Positions 1 to 10,022 of a stretch of 64,000 nucleotides of DNA are shown in pieces (positions within the stretch are counted from its first letter, which is position 1; every line of letters starts with the position of its first letter). The stretch is from Acanthaster planci (taxonomy: Eukaryota; Echinodermata; Asteroidea; Valvatida; Acanthasteridae). The position numbers were made by a program, and so were the translations under genes. The DNA lies in the NCBI RefSeq assembly GCF_001949145.1, contig NW_019091604.1:80054-144053 (forward strand), in the 5' to 3' direction. The notes under the pieces are model-generated. The model worked only from the letters and a program-made list of their open reading frames with translations, made no database searches and had not been told where the DNA came from.

Positions 1-2
1 GA

Positions 3-149
3 AACCACGCGGAGACAGTGGACATTGCGGAAATGCTGCGGGTCGTATTGACCACCCTGGACCAGCAGAAGAAGACTAATGCTAAGGACTGGAAACCGGG
101 ATGCTGGATTTGCGGTAGCTTGGAACACTTTCGGGTAGGTTGCCCATAG
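3..149 (+). pseudogene. gag: Gag C-terminus with CCHC zinc knuckle
   Basis: Frame 3 is open from the window edge to TAG at 147-149. It ends in a nucleocapsid zinc knuckle C-W-I-C-G-S-L-E-H-F-R-V-G-C (C-x2-C-x4-H-x4-C), the RNA-binding motif of retroelement Gag. The protease/Pol frame lies one base back (-1) and is open from 119, so the two frames overlap by about 30 bases. That layout is typical of -1 programmed frameshifting, although I see no convincing slippery heptamer in the overlap. The upstream Gag is outside the window. Confidence 0.75.
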
Positions 150-1183
150 AAGAAACAACCGCCCTTAAACTAGAGGAGGCTGGGCTTGAGAGCCAAAGCC
201 CAGCCGTACCCGACAGCAGGCTCGAAACTGACAAACCATTGGCGGTGAAGGCAACCTCCTCGGCGTCGGAGACTCATCCAAAATGGGTCGCCCCTCCGAA
301 GCAGGTTGCACTGCCAGCAAAGGCAACCTCACCGGCGATGGAGGCCCCGTCGAAATGGGTCGCCCTGCCGGTGCAGGTGGCACCGCCAGCGGAGGCAACG
401 CCGTCAATGCTGCCTGATACACCAAACAATTCTGCCCCGCCTGAGTCTCGTTTGCCACTAAACACGGTTGGGACGACAACCGACTTTTCGTTTCCTCTGG
501 TGGAGAACTCTGTCAAATTAATGACCGAGAAAGGCGCATCGGTGCCTTGTAAACCAGGAGCTGGGTTGAAATCTTCGTCCTCCACTGCAGCTGGACTGTA
601 TGTGACAGGAAGGTTGGAGAGTGTGACTACCAGTTTCTTGCTTGACACTGGAGCGACGGAGAGTTTCGTATCTACTCGTCTCTTTGAGAGAATAGCGCTG
701 CGAGGGAAACCGACTCTCATCCCCCCCGACCGCACATTCTGCCAGGCCGACGGAAGTGAGCTGCGTGTGGTGGGACGGGCCAAAATGCAAATAGGATTAG
801 GAGGATGTAAGGTGAACCACATGATGTGGGTCACAGACATGAGCGACCAAGCGATCCTTGGACTGGACTTTCTACAAGAACACAAGTGTACATTGCTTTG
901 GGAAGACGAATGTCTGCAGGTGGGGAGTTATAAGATGCCAATGCAGGCCCAACCGGGAGAGCCTATAGCCTGCCGTGTCCGAGTAACAGAAACCGTAATA
1001 GTGCCACCTTTAACTGAAGTTATTGTTGGATGCCAGGTGGTACACGATAGGCCGGGGATTGTGCCCACCTGGGGTGTACTGCAAAACAAGAACCACAATG
1101 CTGAAGATCGCAGTTTGCTGGTCGCCAGCGCTTTGGTAGGGGTACAAGATTCCGTAGTTCCGGTGAGGTCGTTTAACCTGTCC
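119..1183 (+). pseudogene. pol: Ty3/gypsy Pol N-terminus: Pro/Ala-rich linker and retropepsin
   Basis: The open frame begins after a stop at 116-118 in the Gag overlap. Roughly the first 110 residues form a Pro/Ala-rich linker containing a duplicated module built on K-W-V-A-x-P-x-Q-V-A. The aspartic protease follows, with the catalytic L-L-D-T-G-A-T-E motif near 640-665, the flap region, and the second conserved I-L-G-L-D-F-L motif near 855-875. This enzyme cleaves the polyprotein. The tail resembles the region just before the usual 100-200 residue linker to RT, but that linker is absent: the sequence jumps at the N (1184) straight to the L-V-R-K-K-D-G-S block of RT. This is either an internal deletion or an assembly join. 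Confidence 0.85.
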
Positions 1184-1185
1184 NC

Positions 1186-2532
1186 CTGGTGAGAAAAAAA
1201 GACGGGTCGGTCAGAGTGTGCGTCGATTACAGGAAACTGAGCGATGTGATGAAAAAGGACGCCCACCCATTGCCGCGTATTGAGGACAATTTGGACTCGC
1301 TTGCCGGATCTCGATACTTCACAACGCTCAACCTGGCTTCCGGCTACTGGCAAGTGGAAGTCACCGAGGAAGATAGACCCAAAACTGCTTTCTCTACGGG
1401 GCGTGGAGGGCTGTACTAATTTGTAACAATGCCTTTCGGACTTTGCAATGCCCCGTCGACTTTTGAGCGTCTGATGGAGGGGGTGTTGGAAGGGTTGCAG
1501 TGGCAGGTAGCAGTACTGTACCTCGATGACGTGATTGTATTTGGCAGATCCTTCGAGCAACACATGCAGAGACTGTGCCTGGTACTTGAGAGACTCCGTG
1601 AGGCGAACCTAAAACTGAAGACGAGGAAATGTCGCCTTTTCCAGGAAGAGGTGGAATTCCTGGGCCATGTTGTCTCGGCGAAGGGAGTTTTCACAGACCC
1701 GGAAAAGGTGAAAGCGGTACGGGACTGGCCACAGCCGATGACAACTACTGACGTAAGAAGTTTCCTTGGCCTCGTCTCTTACTACAGACGATTCATCGAG
1801 GGATTCGCTGGAATCGCCCACCCACTTCATCGATTGACGGAGAAGGGCAGAGAATTCAAGTGGACGAGTGAGTGCCAGCAAGCATTCAAGATACTGAAGC
1901 ATTGTTTGACCTCTGCTCCGATACTGGCTTACCCAAGTGCCGAAGCCGAATTTATTCTGGACACAGACGCAAGCGGCTTTGCCATTGGGGCCGTGCTGTC
2001 CCAAGTGCAGGACAGAAGGGAACGAACAGTGGCGTATGGGAGCAGAACGCTAACCAAATGTGAGCGCAACTACTGTGTAACCCGCCGGGAACTCCTTGCT
2101 GTTACCTACTTTGTGCGAAAGTACAACCACTATCTGTATGGGACACGTTTCCGAATCCGGACGGATCACCGACCGTTGAAGTGGCTGCACGGGGTCAGAG
2201 AGCCGCAGGGACAGTTGGCGAGGTGGCTTCAGAAGCTGAGTATATACGACTTTGTCATTGAGCACCGCCCGGGTCGCCAACATGGTAATGCTGACGCCCT
2301 GTCAAGGAAGTGTTCCCCACAATGTGACCACTCGCTGGAGGACGGAGATATCTGTGCGGGTGCGGAACTTGACGTGAGAAACCTACGGCACACAGGAAAC
2401 CAGATTAGAACTGTCAGACAGGCCCCGCCGGTGCAGGCAGCCCCGCCGGCGCAAGCAGCTCCTCCGGTGGAGAGGGCCATCTTGGCTCCGATAGGCCAGT
2501 CAGATTGCTGTGCTTGGCAAATTTGTGTCTAA
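1186..2532 (+). pseudogene. pol: Ty3/gypsy reverse transcriptase and RNase H
   Basis: The RT starts at its fingers block (L-V-R-K-K-D-G-S-V-R, then the V-D-Y-R-K-L block) and continues through F-x-T-L-N-L-A-S-G-Y-W to M-P-F-G-L-C-N-A-P-S-T-F and the catalytic Y-L-D-D near 1516-1530. RNase H follows with its catalytic D (I-L-D-T-D-A-S-G-F), the R-R-E-L-L-A-V block, the T-D-H-R-P-L block and the closing G-N-A-D-A-L-S-R block. An in-frame TAA at 1417-1419 replaces the usual Glu of G-L-Y-E-F. The C-terminal 70 residues include a Pro/Ala repeat like the one before the protease. No integrase H-H-C-C finger follows. Confidence 0.92.
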
Positions 2533-2849
2533 ACAATTGCTATTTGGCAGTTTGTGCAATTTCCATCAATCGTTCTTGAGTTTAATTAATGTTAACAGCA
2601 GACATGCCAATACCAGATTAAAGTTTCACCATCTATATGCTTGCACTGATGTATTAAAGTACTCCATTCCCTGCATGTTTGTCAGGAATTGCAGTACTTA
2701 TCCCCACGATATAGTCAACATGTTGACCTATGAGTCTCTGCTTTTTGTACAAACTTAAAGGTTACCTTAAATTGTAATGTACTGCTTGCCCTGGCTTATT
2801 AGATCATTGCAAAGTGTATAAATTTGGATCATTTCAAAATAAATAAATG
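2533..2849. other. Gene-free AT-rich junction between Ty3 and LINE
   Basis: No coding frame with recognisable content, no LTR end (TG...CA with tRNA-complementary PBS or polypurine tract) and no hairpin was seen. It is probably old flanking DNA or an unrecognised LINE 5' region. Confidence 0.5.
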
Positions 2850-5085
2850 CCACCTTGAGTCGTCCAAGAGGAACTACCACAGCTAGTGGAACTAGGGAAT
2901 TGTTTAGAATTGTCGATTCGCTAACAAATCCTGTGAGGTCCCAATGTCTACCGGATCGCGAGTGCTCACAGTCTCTCGCCGAGGAGTTTGGTGATTTCTT
3001 TGTGGGCAAAGTCTGGGCTATTAGGAACAAGTTAGACTCCGTGGCTAGCCAAGGCATCATTGATCTCCCTACTGAGTTGGGTGACTGCTCATTAGCCAAG
3101 TTTGATATATGGATTATTATGATTATGATTATGGATTCGCCTGCAAAGAGCTGTCAACTGGATCCTATTTCATCCACGCTACTTTAGAAGTGCGTTGACG
3201 TCTTTCTGCCAAACATAACTCAGATTGTCAACTTATCCTTGTTATCTGGGGTTGTACCACAAAGTTTCGAATCTGCTTGTGTTGTTCCTTTGATCAAAAA
3301 GGCCACGCTTGATCGAAACAAATTTGGAAGCTATCGACTGGTGTCGCTCCTTAGCTTTATGTCAAAACTGCTTGAGAGATGTTGTATGCAACAGTTAAAG
3401 GACTATTTTGTAGTGAATGATGTTTACGTGAAGGCCCAGTCCGCGTGTCGATCTCATCATTCTACTGAGACTGCTTTGCTCTGAGTTCAGAATTATGTTC
3501 TTCTCGCCATTGATGAGCATCAAGAGGCAGTTCTTATTCTCCTCGATTTTAGCTCTGCATTCGACACAATTGACCATGCCATCTTACTTGATCGCATGGA
3601 GCATCGCTATGGTTTGACTGGGTCTGTCCTTGACTGGTTTCGATCGTACCTTGCAGCTCGTTCCCAAACTGAGGTTATTGGTGACTCTGAATCTGCTCCA
3701 CAGCTTATACCATGAGGTGTTCCACATGGATGTGATGCCCCTCTGTTCACCTTCTACACTGCCCCTATTAGTGACATCATGGCCAGACATAACGTCAACC
3801 ATGTCATGTATGCTGATGACACGCAAGTGTATCTGATCTTTAAGCCGACTGAAGCTTCCAGAGTCATTCACTGCCTTGAGGAGTGTGTAAGTGAGATCAG
3901 GGCTTGGGCTGCCACCAACAAAGTTCAGTGATGAGAAAACTGAAATCCTTTATTTCAGCTCTCGTTTTGTCGACCATGCGAACTTGCCGCCAGTTATGAT
4001 TGGTGATCTACTCGTGGATTTCTGTGACAAGGCACGTAATCTGGGTGTGGTCTTTAACGGTGATCTGCGTTTAAGGACCCATGTCGATAACGTACATGTA
4101 TGTCGAGTGGGATGGGCATTTATCAACAAAAATTGGCTCAATTTGAAGCTATCTTAATAAATCCTCAACTGAGAAATTAGTGCACGCTTTTATCACCTTG
4201 AGAATTGATAGCTGCAATGGCCTGCTCGTGGGCCTACCAACCATTGACATACAGAGGCTGCAACGTCTGCAAAATGCAGTAGCCAGATTGGTCTGCCGTT
4301 GCAAACGGAGTGAGCACATAACCCCAATCTTGCAATTACTTCATTGGCTTCCGGTCTCTCAGCATATTATCTACAAAACCCTCATCCTAACATTCAAAGC
4401 AGTGCATGGACTGGCGCCATCCTACTTACAAGAGTTGGTACATCATTATCAACCCACTTGTCAATTGAGGTCTGCATTGCGTATGCTGCTGCAGGAGCTT
4501 TCCCCCCCTCCAAGGACCTCCTCGTACGGTGGCACAGCATTTGGCGCTGTTGCTCCCTCTCTCTGGAACAGTCTGCCTTGTATGTCAGGGAATCAGTGAC
4601 ACTTGATGTTTTTGAAAGTCGGTTGGAAAGTCATCTTTTTAATCAGTATTTTAACTAATGATATTCTTAAAATCTGATTATGGATATTTTTGTCTTGAGG
4701 TCCAAATGGGTTAAGTTTTATATGTGTTCGGTTCTTGGGTATATTTTTACTTTCTATCAATGGATCTAAATCACTGTTTGTAGATAATTTTTGTGTAATT
4801 AGACAGTTATTCTTAACGTTTTTATATATGGGGTTGTTCTGGCATTGCTAATACCCTGGCCTTTTTATTTTGATTATACTTGATTGTTTATAAATTGATT
4901 TAATGTTTGTATTAATAGTATTTTTATTGTATAATTAGTGTTTGTATTAATTCTATAATGATGTTTACTGTAATATTGCTGAATGTTTTACTTTTTGTAC
5001 AAGCACCTTGAGGTGGATTCTTCTACAATTGTTTGCGCTTTATAAATTACTTTATTATTATTTTTTTATTAACTATTATTATTAT
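2850..5085 (+). mobile_element. CR1/L2-type non-LTR retrotransposon, decayed
   Basis: A LINE ORF2 remnant (reverse transcriptase through the C-terminal domain) is followed by a 3' untranslated region ending in a short (ATT)n-type run. The 3' end near 5000-5060 has the layout usual in CR1/L2-group elements: an AAGCACCTTGAG stretch followed by a TTTGCGCTTTATAAAT stretch just before the microsatellite tail. ORF1 and the endonuclease domain are not visible, so the copy is 5' truncated, the normal outcome of incomplete target-primed reverse transcription. Confidence 0.85.
2855..4660 (+). pseudogene. LINE ORF2 reverse transcriptase with frameshifts and stops
   Basis: In order: a pre-RT segment (A-E-E-F-G-D-F-F near 2975-3000), the palm block with K-L-L-E-R-C-C and the H-H-S-T-E-T-A-L-L block (to 3481), L-L-D-F-S-S-A-F-D-T-I-D-H (about 3538-3580), the catalytic Y-A-D-D-T-Q (about 3805-3830), and the C-terminal LINE domain with R-L-Q-R-L-Q-N-A-V, L-H-W-L-P-V, H-G-L-A-P-S-Y-L and L-W-N-S-L-P (4250-4600). 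These C-terminal blocks are characteristic of CR1/L2/Rex-like LINEs. In-frame stops near 3186, 3482 and 3713 plus several frame changes make it non-functional. Confidence 0.88.
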
Positions 5086-5905
5086 TGTGGGTTGGTCAGC
5101 GTCAAAATATTTCCTTTTTAATGGGTGGGTGGTGCCATGGGGGTAATTTTCCTCCTTATTGTCACTGTGCTCAGTCTCTATGTTTTGATGTCATCTTTTA
5201 TTTATTACCAGTTACCATTATTGCAGTTCTCCTTTTTATTATCTTTGTTTTCTTTTCCATGATCTCTTTCTTCCTCACCTTGTCTTTTCTCTTGTGTGTG
5301 TGTGGTGTGTTTACATGTAGTAGGTGGGATTTGTTGTGATGTCCCTCGTTTTGTGTTTAGTTTGTGTGTGTCTGTCTGATATGTGCAGGGTTGGAGTGGC
5401 ACGGCCTTTTTGCAAAAGTGATGCTCTTCACTCGTTTTTCTCCAAGGCAGTCCTGCACAGTCCTTGTTTTTTTCTTAAGTATATCTGTCTTGTCTGTCTC
5501 TTGCTTGATCATTTTTAGTCTTTTGTACTGTTTGACTGCTTACATGTGTGCCTCCTTTTTTAATCTGTATTGGTCCTCTTTGTATATGTTATTTTGGGTA
5601 TAATTGTTATTGTATGTATATTGCGTGTTGTATGTTTGAATCTGCCTGAATAAAAGAAGAAGACCAAGACCAAGAACACCACCACCATTGACAAACATGT
5701 AGAATACACTGAGCACACCTGACCTCTTTATCTTTTTGCTAGTGAGAAGCTGCTTCTAGTCCTCTAAAGTTGATGAAGAGTTAACTTAAAGATTATGTTG
5801 CAAACATTTTCCATAATTATCTTTTACTATTATTAATTTTCAATAATTAATATACTCCTTCAAGGTAATTCTAAATCATTCTGTATGTTTATCTTTAATG
5901 GGCAG
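5086..5905. other. Non-coding T-rich stretch; possible LINE 3' end near 5650
   Basis: The stretch is T-rich on the plus strand with TG repeats (around 5296 and 5365) and no recognisable protein. A TGAATAAAAGAAGAAG segment followed by an AAGACC/AAGAAC-rich run at about 5648-5690 looks like the polyadenylation signal and short simple tail of another retroposon. The family is not recognised. Confidence 0.35.
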
Positions 5906-6665
5906 GTGGAACAAAGTATTAGTGATGATGACGTTGCCACTCACAGTGCAGGAGCCTCCCAAAGCCATGCAGCAACACAGTTAATCAACAAAAATATAGA
6001 CATGAATGATGACAGTCTACAGCTTGCAGTCTGTGAAGCTGACAAAGCCAAATTAAAATCAGGGCTGTTGAAATTGGCCGGATGTTTACTGAAGAGGGAA
6101 TCAAGGAACAGCACCTTTTCAGAACTTCTAAAAAAGATTGTTTACAAGTTACAAAGCCCACAGGGGGATTCAGATGAGTCATTGATGAAGCTTTGCTCTC
6201 TGGTGGAAGAAATGTGTGATCATGAGGATTTAGTCCAATGGCAGAATGCACCGGAACCAAGCCAAAAGCAACTAACCAGTGTATCTAACTCAAGTGATGC
6301 GAATCCATCAGCTAACGTTTCTCCAATGGATGCATCATTGCAAACATTGCTCAATTATCAATCAGTGGGATTAATTAAGTGCCAGAACAGTGAATTTGAA
6401 ATTGACAACCACCAAATTAAAGGTTCAAGGGTACAAAGCTCTTTTGCAAAGGGCAAAATGGAAAAGGAGAAATATGAGGAGGACATGTATGGACCCGAAG
6501 AAACTCTTTCAAAGAAAGATTGTGCACAATATAACATAGCAAGACTGTTCATGAAGTTGAAAAAAATGCAACAGTTTCCTGCAAAGTACGAAAGTCGGAT
6601 GCATCACATAAACTTTTGCTGTTTAGGTGTAGATGAGCAAAGACTGCCCTGTCATTCATCAAATG
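5906..6665 (+). CDS. Host gene model, internal exon 1 (E1)
   Basis: An exon of 760 bp bounded by an acceptor (pyrimidine-rich tract ending GGCAG at 5901-5905) and a consensus donor (AATG then GTAAGT at 6666). It opens in phase 0 and closes in phase 1, with an unbroken frame of about 253 codons, far longer than chance in this AT-rich DNA. The protein is hydrophilic and Ser/Asn/Lys/Glu-rich, with a predicted helical stretch (around L-K-S-G-L-L-K-L-A and F-S-E-L-L-K-K-I-V) and low-complexity Ser/Asn linkers. No known domain is recognised. It joins in phase with E2 (9943), E3 (11312) and E4 (18410). Upstream exons, including the start codon, are not found; the TEs at 1-5085 may lie in an upstream intron. 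I would call it a real exon of an unrecognised gene. Confidence 0.7.
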
Positions 6666-6695
6666 GTAAGTTTCCATCACTTTTAAGTAGACTGT

Positions 6696-6876
6696 GACCT
6701 ACATCAACAAACATGGCATTCTCCCGTAGTAAAGTGTGATAGAAGTGTTGTTTACCAAAAATAAAGCCAGTTGTCAGTACAGTATTGAGCATGTCCACCG
6801 TTGGCCTTATTTTTGCTAAATAACCGTTATAAGATACTTTACTATGAGAGGACGCCATGTTTTCGGATGTTTGATA
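6696..6876 (+). mobile_element. MITE with ATCAACAAACATGG terminal inverted repeats, copy 1
   Basis: A segment of about 180 bp in the first intron starts ACATCAACAAACATGG (6701) and ends with an imperfect inverted partner containing CCATGTTTTCGGATGTTTGATA. It is related over its length, including AAGTGTGATAGAAGTG and GTTTACCAAAAATAAAGCC, to the opposite strand of 28852-29045, whose inverted repeats are almost perfect. Its small size, lack of coding capacity and two copies in one window indicate a non-autonomous DNA transposon. Confidence 0.65.
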
Positions 6877-8019
6877 CCCTCTGAACATTGTGGGTCACGT
6901 GACTGAGCAGATGCAATCTGTCTGTTAGTGTACATTGCACATGTCTGTACTCTTGATTCATCAGCTCTTCTGCTTGTTCGTGGTAACTTGGAATTATGAA
7001 TTTGCTCCATTACTTTGAACTTGTTTTTTATCTTTTGATTGTTCACTGTCATATGAAGAAATCTAATATCAATAGTAAATGTGTTCATCAGTAAGAATCA
7101 TTTCAAGAAGTGAAAAATGGAATGTGGTAAGCGGAATGGAACATTCTGTGAAATTATGTAGTCCACTGCACTCGTCCTACCCAAACAGTTGCTACTTTGG
7201 CAAATTTCCGTTCATGCCTTTTGCCATTCGCTAAAATTTGATCAAATTTAGTGTGTTTGTCCTCTAGTGCTAAGATGCAGTGCTGCCATGTTCCTCCTTT
7301 TTTCTTTGCACTATTGCTAAGTCCCTTTGCCAGTCTGTGACATGATTACAAAATTTGGTACATACATGTACGTGAAACTTGTACTATACTTGTACTGTGT
7401 GTGTGTCACATGAGGTCTTTTTTGGGTCCAGATTGGCACTTTGCACCATCTGGATTATATTAGCTTCATAAATGTTGGTGTTTTTTCCTCTGCCACTTGT
7501 TGAGAAAAATGTTGAAGAATGAACTGTAGATGGGATGCTTACTAGAAATGCAAATTATCAGCAGTCACATCCACAGCCTTGCCAACAAAGAGGAAAGGAT
7601 GGGTTCTAAGGTATAACACTCAGATGATTTCAAATGCATGATGCTTTGCCCTCTCCTGTGAATTGAGCGTAGATTTAGGAACCATTGGCCCATGTAACAA
7701 TCAATAATTTAATATAAATCATTAAGCTGTAGGAGAAAATTGCAACATCTCAACTCCCTCATTCATCCTGGTATTTAAAAAGTGGAAAAATGCAAGAAAG
7801 GCTGTACATGTTTAAACGGTATTTTTGACATTTGTCCTGAAGAAAGTATTTTTTTTCCCAAATTGTCTGAGAACAGCGATGTCATCCTAACGTCATCTGA
7901 GGTCATGTGAAAATGCAAGCCAATATCTCCAGAAAAGTAAGTCTGATTGGAATGAAGCTTCAAAGTTACCCAAACAGCATTGTGTTTCATTTATAGATGT
8001 GAAAGTTTGGCTGATGTCT
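6877..8019. other. Intron sequence without recognised features
   Basis: AT-rich DNA with no supportable coding frame. A TGATGTCATCCTAACGTCATC segment near 7877 with a nearby GGTCATGTGA resembles the CRE-plus-E-box core of the minisatellite family described elsewhere, but too little else matches to call a copy. Confidence 0.4.
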
Positions 8020-8230
8020 GGATGTGTCACTTTACAAATCAAACAGACTGGGTCTGTGTATAGCAACAGACACTATTCGGCTCATGGTGCCTAGGATCGA
8101 ATCAAAGGATGTTTGTAGAGAGATCTTTCTCTTAGCCCCCAGACTGTGGAATGACCCCCCATCAGCCATACAACAGCTTCCTAGCCTCGAGTTGTTCATG
8201 TTTCTTCTCAAAATACACCTTTTTGATTGA
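8020..8230 (+). pseudogene. LINE ORF2 C-terminal fragment (CR1/L2-like)
   Basis: About 68 codons ending in TGA match the extreme C-terminus of CR1/L2-type ORF2: a V-P-R-I-E-S-K block, then A-P-R-L-W-N-D-P-P-S-A-I-Q-Q-L-P and the terminal F-L-L-K-I-H-L-F-D. It is a short 5'-truncated insertion of a different lineage from the copy at 2850-5085, since its terminal residues differ. It lies in the intron between E1 and E2. Confidence 0.75.
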
Positions 8231-8274
8231 TTCTCTTTTGGATTCCCCCGACATATGCCTGTAAAATTGTTCTC

Positions 8275-8500
8275 TTGCGTTTTTTGGCTTTTTTTGCAAT
8301 TGTGCGAAAAAGACATTCTTTTCATTCTTTTTTTCCCCTGCTTTTTTGCAATTTTGCAAAAAAGACAATTTTTTTCTTTTTTGGGAGGGGGGCCTTTCTG
8401 CAAGATGCAGAAAAGACAGTCTTTTTGTCGAGATTTTTTTAGCTTTTTCACATTTGCAAAAAAGACATTCTTTTTGTCAATTTTTTTTCTTCTTGTGTGG
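8275..8500 (+). repeat. T-rich tandem repeat, about four units of 45-55 bp
   Basis: Successive units share TTTTTTGCAATTTTGC, then AAAAAAGACATTCTTTTT and a T-run. A single related unit (CCTTTCTGCAAG...GGAAAAGCTACTCTTTTTGT) recurs at 9247-9290. Each core is nearly self-complementary (TTTTTTGCAA / TTGCAAAAAA). The arrangement of palindrome followed by T-rich DNA resembles the 5' terminal hairpin zone of the minisatellite elements at 52661 and 60061, so it may be an expanded copy of that end. Confidence 0.6.
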
Positions 8501-8875
8501 GTCAAATCATGTAACCCTTCTGGTCGAAACTGGAAGTGGGCTTGTTGTTTGAAGTAGTAATAGATATTGACTTATTTTCAACGGTGTCTCTTGGGGTTAT
8601 TGTACTCTTCAAAACATTTACTGATAATGTCACGCAATTGTCAAGTGCCCTCTACCAACAGGTTGAAAATTCTGCAAAATCAATAATGAATAGATGTCTG
8701 TGGTGAAGTTTGTCTGAATTGCCTGAAAATTGATATGGATGATAATCTTGACCCAGTTTATAATGCGTGTAAAACTTGGGGCCGATGACATTGTCAGACT
8801 GGAAGTTATAATAAAAAGTCCTATTATTTTTTAAAATTCAGTAAAAAACCAACTGTCAGAGATAAAAGCGTTAAT

Positions 8876-9170
8876 TATCAATTAGATGATAGCTAAAACA
8901 TTGGAGTCAACTTCATGAAGTGCATAACTGGTGTACTTTTTCACACAGATGAAGCGCTGACAACACAGTAACCCTTACAGTATTTGCGTACTCCAAAATT
9001 CCATTCATATACTGTGCGTTGGCTACTGTATGTGTGGATGTGCATTATCTGCCTGTAACATAGGCAGCACAAAGTGCGTGGGGCATCATACTAAAGAGTT
9101 GGCAAATTTCCAAGCATGTGGTGCTGAGAGCAGATTGCATTGTATGAAACGCCAAAAGAGACAAATGTAT
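8876..9170 (+). repeat. Dispersed direct repeat, copy 1
   Basis: It shares collinear similarity with 13043-13310: TTAGATGATAG, then AACATTGGA, GTGCATAACTGGT, TACTCCAAAATTCCATTC, CTGTGCGTTGGCT and AACGCCAAAAGA blocks occur in the same order and orientation. No coding capacity or inverted ends were seen, so it is probably an old non-autonomous repeat or segmental copy. Confidence 0.6.
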
Positions 9171-9439
9171 AGAATCTCTCATTTGTTCTCTTTCTGTGAT
9201 GAAGGAATGCCCTTTTCTTCAGGCAGACAAAAACCTGTTGTTGGCCTTTCTGCAAGTTGTGGAAAAGCTACTCTTTTTGTTAATTTTCTTTTTCTCTTTT
9301 TTTTCTTTTCCTCCTTGTTCTTCTGCCAACCCCCCATTCATTTTGTGCAGGGTTTTCTGCGCAGCATTTTAGTCCCTTTGCAAGTTTGTATATTCTTCAA
9401 AGTTGCCTCAAGCAAAGACCCTTTGGCAAAGATGTGCCG

Positions 9440-9625
9440 CGAAGCATGACATCATGATGATGTCATCACCTGATTTATTGAGTTTTTATTTTCCCCCATT
9501 TTTATTTTTTCCCCCAGTATAGATAGTGCTGGAAGAATGATGTCACTTTGACAGCATGAAACGATTTAGTATTTAATTTTGAAGATTTAATATCTCCCAT
9601 TACTTTGTACACAGTCTGAAACCCA
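9440..9625 (+). repeat. Fragment of the 168-bp minisatellite family
   Basis: It contains the diagnostic core TGATGATGTCATCACCTGAT followed by TTATTGAGTTTT, and a second weaker unit (ATGATGTCACTTTGAC then TTTAATTTTGAAGATTTAAT, ACTTTGTACACA). These are the same blocks, in the same order, as in the arrays at 30.3-31.8 and 59.7-61.5 kb. Confidence 0.6.
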
Positions 9626-9942
9626 ATGACTTTGTACATACAAGTGCAGATTTGCCTAAGCACTCATGCATGTCCATTGTGCAATCAGCTGACCTGTGCG
9701 ATCGGTCGATGTAAGTGTTGTTGCACAGTCTTATTGCATGACTTCTAGATAATTTGGCTAGAAAGTTGTGGAAAAAAAACATGCAAAATATCTAGGGAAA
9801 TGAACTCAGAGATTTTATTTCAGTCCTCAACCAATAGTTTAAAGCATTTCCTCCATGCACGTATTGACCATTTGTGCGGTCACGCCCCAACACATGGATT
9901 CGATCAGGATGATATTTTTGACGGACCCATGTGTTTTCTCAG

Positions 9943-10022
9943 GACCTCTCTTGGGACCTTCTGGACCTGAAATTGCACCAATTGAGTGCATAATGGACTT
10001 TGCTCGATCAGAGGAGTCCAAG
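9943..10022 (+). CDS. Host gene model, exon 2 (E2, 80 bp)
   Basis: A short exon between a strong acceptor (GTGTTTTCTCAG, ending 9942) and a consensus donor (CCAAG then GTAATC at 10023). Read from the phase 1 end of E1 it is open: the first codon is completed as GGA (Gly), followed by P-L-L-G-P-S-G-P-E and ending A-R-S-E-E-S-K in phase 0. The 1-to-0 phase change links E1 (ends phase 1) to E3 (starts phase 0), which is the main reason to believe it. No domain is recognised. Confidence 0.65.

Larger units (their letters stand above)
1..2532 (+). mobile_element. Truncated Ty3/gypsy LTR retrotransposon (gag end to RNase H)
   Basis: Order along the strand is a Gag zinc knuckle, retropepsin, reverse transcriptase and RNase H, the order of a Ty3/gypsy (Metaviridae-type) polyprotein. 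The integrase that should follow RNase H is missing: after the RNase H connection block the reading frame ends at 2532 in unrelated AT-rich DNA. No LTR is visible on the 3' side, and the 5' part lies outside the window. The copy is dead: a Gag-to-Pol frame change, a deletion or hidden gap at the single N (1184) and an in-frame TAA inside the RT (1417-1419). GC content is clearly higher than in the flanking DNA, as expected for a fairly recent insertion. Confidence 0.9.

Noticed and set aside
119-149. Slippery site for Gag-Pol frameshift
   Set aside because: The overlap fits -1 frameshifting, but no X-XXY-YYZ heptamer is present, so no site is annotated.
274-885. 203-codon minus-strand frame and other long minus frames under Ty3 Pol
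   Set aside because: Shadow of the GC-rich Pol coding strand, whose motifs are on the plus strand.
8032-8505. 157-codon minus-strand open frame rich in Lys
   Set aside because: It is the reverse of the T-rich tandem repeat at 8275-8500 and the LINE fragment; Lys runs are the translation of poly-A.
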